Part shown: positions 1-9,660 of the stretch, in pieces
Position numbering within the stretch: position 1 is the stretch's first letter
Layout of the letters: each line of letters begins with the position of its first letter
Source: Latrodectus hesperus
Lineage: Eukaryota; Arthropoda; Arachnida; Araneae; Theridiidae
Length of the DNA: 64,000 nt
Assembly (NCBI GenBank): GCA_037975125.1
Contig: CM075857.1
Span: 91,496,509-91,560,508 of the forward strand
Reading direction: 5' to 3'
Notes under the pieces: model-generated
The model's input: the letters and a program-made list of their open reading frames with translations, nothing else
What the model was told of the DNA's origin: nothing
Databases searched by the model: none
Made by a program: the position numbers and the translations under genes

Positions 1-1015
1 TGTTATAAATAGTAAGGGCCCTTTTATAGTTCTCCCATTCACCATTTTTCTTAGCTTTGTTAAAAAGTTTTCTAACATTTGCTCTTTCGGCAGCTAGAGA
101 GTCATTCCACCAAGGGCATTGGAGTTTAGCTCTTCTAGTGCGAATGGGGCAATTGTTATGATAAGAATCTAGAATACTTCTCTGTAGGAGATCTGCTGTA
201 ACTTCTAGATCGTAGCTGTCTCTAATAGGTCTGTTACCGAGCTCAATCAACCCAGTCAGTTCTTCTTGGAATTTCTTCCAGTCCGTCCTAAATGGGTCTC
301 TGAATATGCGATCCAGACACACACTAGAGTGAATTTCAAAATGGATGTTTTGATGATCTGAACCAGAAGGTCTGTCATCTACTTTCCAGTATTTGATATT
401 TTTACTAATCAGCGTTGTTGCTATAGTAATGTCAAGTAATAAAAGTTGGTTTGTTGCCCACATTTAGAATATCTAACCCATAGTTTAGAATAAATTCCAA
501 AAGGTACTCACCTCTTTTATTTGTGTCCGTATTTTTCCAGACAACATGATGAGCATTACAGTCTAGTCCTAGGACTACCTGTAAGTTGTTATTACTGCAA
601 AAGTTCATGAGCTTGTGCAGAGAATGGTCAGGTGGAGCCTTCTCTTCATAGAGCCAAAAACAATTTCCCTGTCCCTACCCTCTATGTTGAGTCTGACTTT
701 CACAGCTGTCAGGTCCCTAAGAATGAATTCAGAGAGGGGAAGAACCTCAATGTTTTTATGTAAGAGTATACAAGTTCTAGCGTTACCATTAGTACAATAG
801 ATAAGCTTACCTTTAGTTCCTTTGAGACCACTGATTCTTCCCCTAACCAACCAGGGTTCTTGAATCAGGGCCAGGTGTATATCCCCAGCAAGAAACTTCT
901 TACTGAGGTTAGTAGTACCACTTCTACTGTGGTGTAGGTTGGCTTGAACTACCTTCACCCCCATCAGCAGGAGCAGGTTTATCAAGTACTTTAGCCTGCA
1001 CATGGTGAAGTCCAA
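1..1015 (-). pseudogene. Non-LTR retrotransposon ORF2, endonuclease domain (partial, frameshifted)
   Basis: This is the start of the ORF2 polyprotein of a jockey/R1-type non-LTR retrotransposon, read leftwards and running off the window before the reverse transcriptase core. The translation opens with an AP-endonuclease start (QANLHHS, then ALIQEPW), continues in a second frame with GLDCNAHHVVW, and ends the domain in a third frame with PSGSDH, followed by the linker towards RT. Those blocks are the usual order of the exo/endo-phosphatase domain that nicks target DNA. At least two frameshifts are visible, near 640 and near 445, so this copy cannot make the protein. Its first codons overlap the end of ORF1 in another frame, a common arrangement in these elements. 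Confidence 0.85.
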
Positions 1016-1549
1016 TATGAAACCTATATCCTCTTACACGAAGTGTGGTAGCATCTAATTCAGGCACACTAAGAACGATGGTCCGCCCAGATGGGTCGTT
1101 CTTAATGTTAAGAACGTTCCACTCCAATGGAGTGACCCCACCGTTCTGAGCCTCGATTTTTCTCAGGAGCTCTTTAGGTTCCAGTTCATTACAGATTTTT
1201 GGCAGTTTTGCAATTATCTTGGTGGTTCTGACAAGTTTCCTTGCCTCACCCACCAAGAGTTTATGTTCTTGCCAAGGGCTTATATCATTGACATTTTGTT
1301 CCAGCCACTTTGAGCTCTCCAGATCTGCACAATTGATAATAAGAGCCCCGTTTTCAAGTTTACAGGATAGGTAGGTTGGGGCAAAGCCCTCCTCATTCCT
1401 TCCTATTTTCCTGGTTAACAAGAGTTCCAGGTCATAGGCCTGTTTCTCTGTTAACCGTTTTTCCGGATGACCTAAGAGCACGGCCATCTTGATCACCGTG
1501 AGAGCCGCCCTGTAAGTAAATCCCTCAGGTCCTTCTCTCTTGGCAGCCT
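924..1549 (-). pseudogene. Non-LTR ORF1 (gag-like, DUF4780-type), C-terminal part
   Basis: This is the C-terminal two thirds of the ORF1 protein of the same minus-strand element. It has a folded, mixed alpha/beta-looking region (HPEKRLTEKQ, later CADLESSKWLEQ, GRTIVLSVPELD) that resembles the DUF4780-type domain seen in arthropod retroelements, and a Ser/Pro/Gln-rich tail. The frame is open down to the stop at 924. Its N-terminal part lies at 2228-2588: a younger element inserted between them, and without it and one copy of the 13-bp target duplication the two parts join in the same frame (987 bases in total, 329 codons with the stop). The DUF4780 assignment is from memory of the family and was not searched. 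Confidence 0.75.
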
Positions 1550-1592
1550 AGCTGCTGAAGATCCAGTTTTACCATCGGTTCCGCTCTCAGAT

Positions 1593-1985
1593 GTGAGAAA
1601 GAGTATAAAAAGCTTTATTTGTTCCCTTTGGGAAGAATCATGGAACTTGCAGGTCGGAAACAAACTACATACCATCTTCTCATCCCTCACCTCATTATCA
1701 GTTTTACCGTTACGAAGTGCAGATGTTAGATTAACTCGCCTTCGTATCGGACACACACGTTTCACACACAGACATTTGTTCCTAAATGAACTAAATCCAT
1801 GGTGTGAAGCGTGTGATGAACCATTTACTATATATCATATTTTAATTTCATGTCATGTTTTTAACCAACAACGTTTACACTATTTTAATACTGATTTTAT
1901 AACATTATTTGATTTAATAGGGGATCCACCCCATAGAAACCTATTCGCTTTTTTAAGAGCAATAGGTTTCATACATTTTATTTGA
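1593..1985 (+). pseudogene. C-terminal fragment of non-LTR reverse transcriptase polyprotein
   Basis: This is the open 3' remnant of the pol ORF inside the nested insertion. It reads RLRIGHTRFTHRH, then a C-x2-C...H-x4-C arrangement (CEACDEP, HILISC), and ends GFIHFI-stop, which is the usual RNase H C-terminal and zinc-knuckle tail of arthropod non-LTR elements. The frame continues upstream to the insertion boundary at 1550, so the missing N-terminus reflects 5' truncation rather than mutation. The lack of stops suggests a young insertion. Confidence 0.8.
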
Positions 1986-2157
1986 TTTAACTATTAAATT
2001 TTAAAATTGTACATACATTTCATTTTATAAAATTTATTTTAAAATATTATATACACAAATTTTTGTATTTTAAAAATTTTAAATGTTGATTGGGTTTTTA
2101 AAAAAATAAATAAATAATAAAATAATTAAATAAATATTTAAAGCAACAAAAACGTCT

Positions 2158-2191
2158 TGGCGCAGCATGTCCAATTTTGGACCTTGCGCCA
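2158..2191 (+). repeat. 3'-terminal stem-loop of the nested non-LTR element
   Basis: TGGCGCA (2158-2164) pairs with TGCGCCA (2185-2191), and inside it GTCCAA (2169-2174) pairs with TTGGAC (2177-2182). The hairpin sits just before the (AACC)n tail. A 3' hairpin next to a short tandem repeat is how stringent-type LINE reverse transcriptases recognise their own RNA; that role here is inferred. Confidence 0.6.
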
Positions 2192-2227
2192 TAAAACCCA
2201 ACCAACCAACCAACCTCTTGGCAGCCT

Positions 2228-2588
2228 TTCCGACCTTGCCCTGGTTCATCCGATTGGCAGGACGCTTCTCGCCTTTGGTTGCCTTGGGTTTTTCAATCCA
2301 AGTCCCCTCAGCGATTTTGCGCTCCTTCACCAGCCTCTTTTTCTGTGCACCAGATATTCTCTTTTTAAGCTTGATTCTGGTCAGAGAGTCAGTCATGCTA
2401 GAGATAGCTTCCTGACTCTCACCAGAAGAAGATGGTTTGGAGGTCATTTCTACCTCCTGTGAAGGTTTCATTGCTACCCCTTCATTAGATTGTCTCTGAG
2501 TTCCCTTGTCTTTTTCAGAAAGGTCTGCTTCAGAAGTTTCTCCTGCAAAAGCAGAAATGTTTGTTATTTTCAATGTCTTTTCAGCCAT
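2228..2588 (-). pseudogene. Non-LTR ORF1, N-terminal part
   Basis: This is the N-terminal segment of ORF1 of the minus-strand element, interrupted on its left by the 1550-2214 insertion. The likely start is the ATG at 2586-2588 (MAEKTLKITNIS). An acidic, Ser/Gln-rich stretch follows, then a basic block (KKRISGAQKKR, KRPANRMNQGKVGKAAKR), as expected for a nucleic-acid-binding gag-like protein. There are no stops, so the only visible damage to ORF1 is the nested insertion. An upstream in-frame ATG at 2652-2654 would add 22 residues but has no family-like sequence after it. Confidence 0.7.
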
Positions 2589-2940
2589 ATAATAACAGTA
2601 AATAATCTCAGGTAATATGACAGTCCACCCAGCATTGCCTGAGTTACTGGGCAAGGCAATTTACTCTAGAAGTTCGCCATGCAACTAGAGGCTCCGTTAA
2701 GACACCAATACCGCGGTGCCAATTAGCCCTAGGCATGGAACGCATAACACCAGGGTTTACGGGAGCTGGTTCGCGGCCTCTTATTCAATATTCAAGGCTA
2801 TCCTGTCATTCCTACAGGACTTTCGGCTATCCACCACCTGCCTACGCGCCTGGTGGCTAGCTCAAGCCCCAGAGGGGTACGCATACCCCCTGGTTCCAGG
2901 TATCAGATACCATTGTTAGCTCTAGAACAATCTGATATCC
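2589..2940 (-). mobile_element. 5'UTR of the minus-strand non-LTR element
   Basis: About 350 bases upstream of ORF1, clearly more GC-rich than the surrounding DNA (for example the stretch around 2740-2900). No credible protein is encoded on either strand. The element probably starts near 2920-2940, because recognisable gypsy pol sequence begins at about 2945. The boundary is inferred from that switch, not from a target duplication. Confidence 0.45.
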
Positions 2941-4830
2941 ATGCGGAACTGAGATATGAAGTCGAGTTGTCTGGGAGAAATGGATTCGGAATTTTTTGTG
3001 AAACCATCAATTAAGGGTTTATGATTATTAAAGGCTTCGAGATATGTCTTAAATATTTTACAACTGAATATGTTGGTAACAATTCAGTCACATGTACTGT
3101 TCTTTGTTTCTGTGGGATTTAATTTACGAGAAAAAATGTTAGTGGCTGCGGGCCAGTTTCAGTATACATAATAGCACTGATGCCAAAATTTGAGGCGTCA
3201 CTCACAGAAAGCTCTTGACTTGAGGTGGAAAGGCTCAAGTTACAGAGTTAACGAGATCGGTTTTATATTTTTTGAACTAAATAGAGATTGTATCCGACCA
3301 AAAACACTGGAATTTTGCCATTTTTCTTAGAATCTTTTTGTAATTTGTGAGGCTTGTGCAGTAACTGCTTTAGGGATAAACCACGGATAAAAAATTTAGC
3401 ATTGCCATAAAACGTCTGAGTTCTACGATGATAGTCTGTGCTCTGGGAAAATCGGTAAAAGTTTCAATTGTTCAGGGAGAGCTTTAACACCTTAAGAAAG
3501 GGACTGATTGTTTACTTAGTAAGCATTTTGAATTCAAATTTTAAACGTTCAAAAAATTTTTTACAGAGCTGTTACACGTGTTCTTCAGCGTCTGCTGACA
3601 CAATTAAAATATCAAAATATGGTACTTAGAAATTGAGACCTAATAGTACTTGATTACTGTAACTTTGAAGTGTCCGTTTTGAAGACCAAAAAGTATTGTG
3701 ACATTCGAAAAGTGCAAAAGGGTCTGCGACCGCAGTTTTTGGGATGTCATCATGGTTAACTGGTATCTATCTGATTGTATGCACAAGCTAAATCAGAGTA
3801 GAATAGATGGATTTTCCATGAAACATTATGACTGCAATCTTGGATATGCGGTACAGGATAGCAGATGGTTTGATTAAATTGGATTGTACTTCGAAGTTTT
3901 GACCATCAGCAGCGGCAGCATGTTTTATTCGAAATCGCCAATTAAGTTACCGAATATTAGAATTAATTCCAAACGGTAACTATATAGATCACTGATTTAA
4001 CTATCAACATAAGTTTAAAAAATTATTTTAATTGACATAACTATGCAGATAAAGTGAACAAGATTAGATCAATATGCAAGAGAGTGAGAATGCAACTGGC
4101 TCCTTTCTGCCGGCTCCAAACTACAGTGTAAAAAAAGTTCACAAGCAGGTGTTGCCATCTGTAGACAATAAATGGGTGTTCTTTACATTTGACTTGTGGG
4201 ACAGCTTATCCCACCTTAGAACTTTTTACCAGTAAAATCAAATTGATATTTTTCTAGATTTTGAAAGATTAGTATTCAGTTATATTCAGTCTTATCCGAA
4301 CAACAAATAAATTAGTTATTTTCTATTTTAAATTAGGTGTAACAAAATGGACATAAGGTCATTGTTTGAATATTTATCAGAAAGATATATTTGTTCTCTA
4401 TCAGATTTGAAATTATACATATTCGTATGTAGTAATAGAAAATATTTATTTGCACAAGCCCAATAAATACAACATAATTATTAAACGTAAAATTTCAATC
4501 TTAATATCAAGCGTAACTTAAATTCAGAAACTTGTGGCTTATCCTCTTTAAAGATTTAACATTTGTCAGATCAACTCCAATAAATTGTTGACTGTCAGAA
4601 AATCGATGACTAGTATGGGATTCATAGGGAAGAGGTAGTGTACAGCTTCTGTTGGACCGAAAGCACTCATGTGTAAGTTCAAAGGTAGAAGTCTATGTGC
4701 TTCATTGCCTGCAGCTTTTCGCTGAGTACTGGAACGGCTTTCACATTTTGGGTATCCTTACCAATAATTCTCCCGACGTACTTCGTTCGTTCCGCCCAGG
4801 TACACCCCTGGCCTGAGTAGAGATGTAAGA
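2941..4830 (-). pseudogene. Decayed Ty3/gypsy retrotransposon pol (RT to RNase H)
   Basis: Read on the minus strand in several frames, this region keeps the conserved blocks of a Ty3/gypsy polymerase in the right order. They are a DLACAYNQI-like block near 3800, DIPKTAV at 3728-3748, the polymerase box YFDILI near 3601-3622, an FLGMLNF-like block near 3400, SDASNFGI near 3172-3203, PQPLTFF near 3130-3152, a HKPL block near 3010, and SPRQLDFISQF near 2945-2978. The polymerase box normally has two Asp; one Asp codon is missing here. Stops and frameshifts are frequent, so it is long dead. The part beyond about 3950 is weaker and may hold gag or protease remains. No LTRs were found. Confidence 0.75.
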
Positions 4831-4900
4831 TTTCCCGGGAATTTTGAAGCTTGGGAATTTACTCGGGAATTTCAGGGAATATTGAGAATTTTTCAGCAAA
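4829..4900. repeat. GGGAATTT-rich repeat fragment beside the gap
   Basis: Several near-repeats of a GGGAATTT unit occur next to the assembly gap. Similar wording (CCGGGAATTTTGAA) occurs inside the hAT-like MITE at 49773-50063, so this may be a piece of a related element. The match is short. Confidence 0.3.
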
Positions 4901-4953
4901 GAAATTCAGCCAATCATATTTTGTTTTAGAGATTACTTTTTCGCATATATATA

Positions 4954-5453
4954 NNNNNNNNNNNNNNNNNNNNNNNNNNNNNNNNNNNNNNNNNNNNNNN
5001 NNNNNNNNNNNNNNNNNNNNNNNNNNNNNNNNNNNNNNNNNNNNNNNNNNNNNNNNNNNNNNNNNNNNNNNNNNNNNNNNNNNNNNNNNNNNNNNNNNNN
5101 NNNNNNNNNNNNNNNNNNNNNNNNNNNNNNNNNNNNNNNNNNNNNNNNNNNNNNNNNNNNNNNNNNNNNNNNNNNNNNNNNNNNNNNNNNNNNNNNNNNN
5201 NNNNNNNNNNNNNNNNNNNNNNNNNNNNNNNNNNNNNNNNNNNNNNNNNNNNNNNNNNNNNNNNNNNNNNNNNNNNNNNNNNNNNNNNNNNNNNNNNNNN
5301 NNNNNNNNNNNNNNNNNNNNNNNNNNNNNNNNNNNNNNNNNNNNNNNNNNNNNNNNNNNNNNNNNNNNNNNNNNNNNNNNNNNNNNNNNNNNNNNNNNNN
5401 NNNNNNNNNNNNNNNNNNNNNNNNNNNNNNNNNNNNNNNNNNNNNNNNNNNNN
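4954..5453. other. Assembly gap, 500 N
   Basis: Exactly 500 unknown bases, a typical scaffolding placeholder, so the true distance is unknown. Any open frame drawn through it is an artefact. Confidence 0.99.
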
Positions 5454-7073
5454 ATCTTTCTATGCTGCTTTTTAACTATTTTATTTATAAGACGTTATTT
5501 TAAATTATATAAATTGACTGTGAATCATAAGCAGAGAAAATATGTCTTCTAATGTATATTTCATATCGGATTTGTTTTGTTAAAGGTAATATGCATATAA
5601 TTTTTTATTGATAACGTCAAAAACAAAACGATGGCTCATTTCATTGAATGAAGTACTTCTTCTTACCGCAAATACAAATACATTAAAATAATTTTCTAAA
5701 GTTTTTAATATTTTTTACCTCTACACAAAGTATCCCCCCAATATCAATGGTTTTAACAAAATTTACATATACGTATAAGATTGATTATAATAATCATCTT
5801 TAGAAGTAATTAATATAGTGCTATCATCTGCCTTTCATAAAACAAACAATAACTAAATAGGAAAATGAAAATATGTGTATACAAATTCATTGAAAATAAC
5901 GTAAAATTATCAATATTTTTAGTTCATTAAAAAAATTAAGTTTTAAGATTTAAATCTGTAATTAAAGCACCACAAAAAAAACTAGAAATTTGTATGTGTT
6001 TTGTTGTAATATAACAATATTGCGTTGTTATTTTTAATTTCTCCCTTCATTGCCCCACAAATTACTCTTAGACAACTTGTAGATCTAAAACAACGTTGAT
6101 GGTTTATTTATCATGAATCAACGATGATAGCTTACAGAGAAGGAATTTTAAAATTAATTGAAGACAACGCGCTAAATTTACGTTTAGAAAATAGTACAGC
6201 ATAATACACGCAAAGGTACCTTGCTCGCAAATATGAATAAAGACATGCAAATTGTAATTCTTTGTTCAATTTTATAAGAGTTTTAAGAAACTGAATCGTC
6301 ACTAGTTTTGGGAACTGTAGAAGTCACAAATGCTAACTGGGAGCATTCTTTCACTTTTTTTTATAAATAAGATTTAATAGTCTAGAGGCTTAAATTAAAT
6401 TTTTAAAAGAATACTTAATTCATTTAAGATTAATTTAGTTTAGATATTTTTCTTAAATTTAAATATCTAATAAAAATATTTATTTGATATGTGTCTTTAG
6501 AAATAAATCATTCTTTAATTGTATATTGTAAAATTGATTATTATACAACAGAAATTGGATCTGTATTCAGATCCAATTTTTATGGTGCTCAGGCATTGTA
6601 CATATATTTTTCAATTTCCAGTCATTATGTTGTCTTTAGTCATAGTTTTTATTCCTCTGAATACATTTAAACTCTTAAAGCATTGCATTTTAATATGATC
6701 TCCAGAATTATATTTAAAAGAATAAGCATACTATTAAACGCAAAAAAATTAATTAAATAATGCTAAGAAAACATGATACAGATTTTCGTGATATTTAATC
6801 ACAGTATTTAAACTGTTATTTATCGATCTTCCAGCAATCCATTCTTTTCTCATACATACGGTATATCTAGCAACTCTATTAGCATGCAACCCATATTTTG
6901 TTCTCAAAACACTCTCGATGAAACATCATCTTATTAAGCAAAGCAATTCTACTTTAAATTCTCAATAAGATAAAAAGTTCTTGGTATAAACTGTTTAGTA
7001 TGTTTTTTGGCTTAACTGTAACCAGAAAACTCGAATTCCGTTTTTATTGTTAGATTTTTAGACTACTCCCACA
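5454..7073. other. Gene-free AT-rich stretch
   Basis: No coding region, RNA gene or transposon end was recognised. The one structure of note is a perfect 12-bp hairpin at 6552-6579 (arm AAATTGGATCTG, loop TATT). Confidence 0.6.
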
Positions 7074-7083
7074 AGTGACAAAT

Positions 7084-7600
7084 TTTTTTTTTATTTTTTA
7101 TCCTACGCCCGTCCTCAGCATCTCTGCCATTAATCGACGAGCAGCCCAATAAAATGATGAACAAGTATAAAAACAAGAATAAAATCCTTTAGTAGCCTCA
7201 AAAGAGTTGTCAGTCATAAACTTTAAAACTTCAGGGCAGTTCTTGAGGTGAGCAGCATCCATATCATCATGATTGCACAATGGACAAGGAGCAGAGTCCA
7301 TTACACCTATTCGATGCAGATGCCTTTGTAGATAGTCAAGTCCAGTTGTCACTCGGAAACAAGCGACACCAACAGCTCGTGGTAAGGAGTCTGGGATTTT
7401 ATTGTTCCCATCAAGTAGTGTTTTCCACTGCCCGTCCATCAACATAAAGGGAAATTCTGTAATCCTTTATTTTACTGAGGATTACACTTTTGATGTTACG
7501 CAAAGGCAAAGGGGGATTTGGCTGGATCATAAGGGAACCAGATTTCGCAAGTCTGTCTGCCTGCTCATTTCCAAAAACATCACAGTGGCTCGGCTTCATG
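7084..7600 (-). mobile_element. 5'-truncated non-LTR retrotransposon (RNase H tail)
   Basis: A 517-bp insertion flanked by the 10-bp direct repeat AGTGACAAAT (7074-7083 and 7601-7610). On the minus strand it encodes the end of an RNase H domain (DVFGNEQADRLA), a frame break near 7440, then the C-terminal Cys/His motif (CPLCNHDDMDAAHLKNC) and a stop near 7098. An A-rich tail (T-run on the plus strand, 7084-7100) ends the element. Truncation, tail and target duplication show LINE retrotransposition. It is a different family from the AACC-tailed element at 1550-2214. Confidence 0.88.
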
Positions 7601-7610
7601 AGTGACAAAT

Positions 7611-9290
7611 ATAAAATAGTCGTTGCTTAAAATGAATCTGGAAACATTTATTAGTATACAATAAACATTTTTATTGTTATCAGTTTATAATCAAAATTAA
7701 TTTTCATTAATATTCAGAAAGGAAATCTTAACAAATTCCGGGGATTAATGTTGTATATATATGATGGGACATTTGATGACCAATACATTATTATAAGTGC
7801 TAAAAATTAAAGGGAAAACTCAATTCGGAAAGATATTATCAGGACCTGGATACCGTAAAGGGAGTAGTCCTAGGAAAGAGGCCTCCAATGTTCAAAAAAA
7901 AAAAAAGGGAAAGAATGAAGGGAAAAAAAAGAGCCTGTATTTATTAATATACTATATAATCCAGTGAGAAACAAATTTAATTTCTTTAAATAATTTAATT
8001 ACTTACCTGGAAAATTTTCCTTGAGTTTCTTAAATAAGAAAAATTGATGCTAATTTATCAATTCAGTTATTTTACGAACTGCTGGAATTTTAGTTTAAAA
8101 ATAACAAACTGTTCTAACCGTTGAACAATAAACTGATGATTTAAATATTTCTTTATTATTCTTTGTAAATGGACTGTTACATGATATTTTTATAATTATA
8201 TAATTATAAAAATATCGTGTAACAGATATATATATTTGAAAATTAGATTTTTAACATTTTTCTTAAAAGAACAGGATATTTCATCAATCAAATCGACAAA
8301 CTTTTTCACTATCGCACCACACATGAGCTACTGCGCACAAAACAATATATCAAATTAATATATGATACATCTGTATGTTTTAATATTCCACTAAATTTTT
8401 TACGAGTCAAAGTATTGTCAAGAAATAAAAGAAATTGCATAACTTTGCATTTGCATTATACAAATAATATTTCATAAAGATTTATTATTTGATTAATACA
8501 ACTTGTATTTTACAAAAACTATGCGTAAATGATCAAATCTGAATTTTTTCCAGTTATTACAAGTAAATAATGCAATGCAGTAGTAGCTTTTTCAATAACA
8601 CAGATTTTCAATAATCTCACTAAGTCATTCGGAAGCCTAATTATCATTTGAGTATGCATAGTCTGTGATATTGACAAAGTAATTAACATGAAAATAATAT
8701 GCGGAATACAAATTCAAGATACCATAACCCCTCATTAATCAACCTTATTTAAATAGGACTTATAAATACATTTCCTCATATATACTATAACCCGGACAGC
8801 TATTCAGATGTACATATTGTATAAATAAAAGGTGAGTTAGCATAATAATGTATTTTCGTTGAAGATGAACTTTAGATGAGGCAAATCATAAACTGTATGT
8901 GAAGAGCGAACCAGACCGTGACCTTCGAGAATAAGAAAGGACTGCTGACTGGGATCATGAGTCATCACACGAAAGGAGAGAATTGTTTTGAAAATATAGA
9001 AGTTTTACTTTCGGCGCTCATTTACTGTGGTTTTAGAAATATTTTTTAAGGTTTTCATAGTCGTTAAATATTTAAAATGTTCTAAATCTCAAGTGTTTTG
9101 ATCATTTTTCTATTCCTTTAAATAGACAAAGCTTAATTTTTTTTCTAAGTTAAAATACAAAATTATTTCATTAAAATACAGATTTGAATTGTAGTTTTAA
9201 AAATTTTTACTGCGTGTAAAAACGTTTAAAGAGTTTATTATTTAAATATATGTAATTTAAAAAAGGACCGGACCCAGCTGGTTTTGAAAG
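7611..9290. other. AT-rich stretch with one strong hairpin
   Basis: No gene was recognised. It contains a 52-bp hairpin at 8174-8225 and short A-runs near 7890. Confidence 0.55.
8174..8225. repeat. 52-bp near-perfect hairpin
   Basis: Two 24-bp arms starting CTGTTACA and ending GTAACAG flank a 4-base ATAT centre. Only one position differs between the arms, and it would still form a G-U pair in RNA. Confidence 0.75.
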
Positions 9291-9660
9291 CAAAGATTTT
9301 TCCCATCACTGCACACAAAGGTGGTGAAACTGATGTGACACTGGAAGATAAGACAGTTGTGGTTAGAAGCAGATGATGATGATCCAAACTATCATAATTT
9401 AACTGAAGAGGATATTGTTGAAAGTACAACGGAAGCAGAAAGCTTTGAAGGGATAAAGACGATAATGATGAAACAGACAATTCAAAACCAAAATATAGTG
9501 AGATTAAAGACCTCTTAAATTTTGCGAGATAAAATACTTTAAAAACTGCAGTGAAAGCATATCCAGATATAACGAACATTTGAGACATCTACGTCAATTA
9601 ATTATTCAAGTAAGGCAACAAAAAATTAGTAATTTCTTCCACCCAGTGTACATGTCAGGT
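9290..9660 (+). pseudogene. pogo/Tigger-like transposase C-terminal remnant
   Basis: Across shifting frames the plus strand encodes an acidic segment (EADDDDPNYHNLTEEDIVES) followed by a basic helix (RHLRQLIIQVRQQKISNFF). This matches the layout of the C-terminus of pogo/Tigger (jerky-like) transposases. Stops and frameshifts separate the pieces. No terminal repeats were found nearby, so the limits are approximate. Confidence 0.55.

Larger units (their letters stand above)
1550..2214 (+). mobile_element. 5'-truncated non-LTR retrotransposon nested in ORF1
   Basis: This 665-bp insertion is flanked by a perfect 13-bp direct repeat, CTCTTGGCAGCCT, at 1537-1549 and 2215-2227. It carries only the 3' end of a different non-LTR element: an open frame up to about 1985 covering the end of the RNase H region and the Cys/His motif near the C-terminus (WCEACDEP, YHILISC), then an AT-rich 3'UTR, a hairpin at 2158-2191 and an (AACC)n tail. 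The 5' truncation, tail and target duplication are hallmarks of target-primed reverse transcription. A diverged relative with the same 3' end lies at about 41590-42477. Confidence 0.9.

Noticed and set aside
2157..2462. Plus-strand open frames of 82-101 codons
   Set aside because: They are antisense to the non-LTR ORF1 and cross the nested insertion boundary.
4851..5552. 233-codon open frame
   Set aside because: It runs through 500 unknown bases; the flanking codons show no family.
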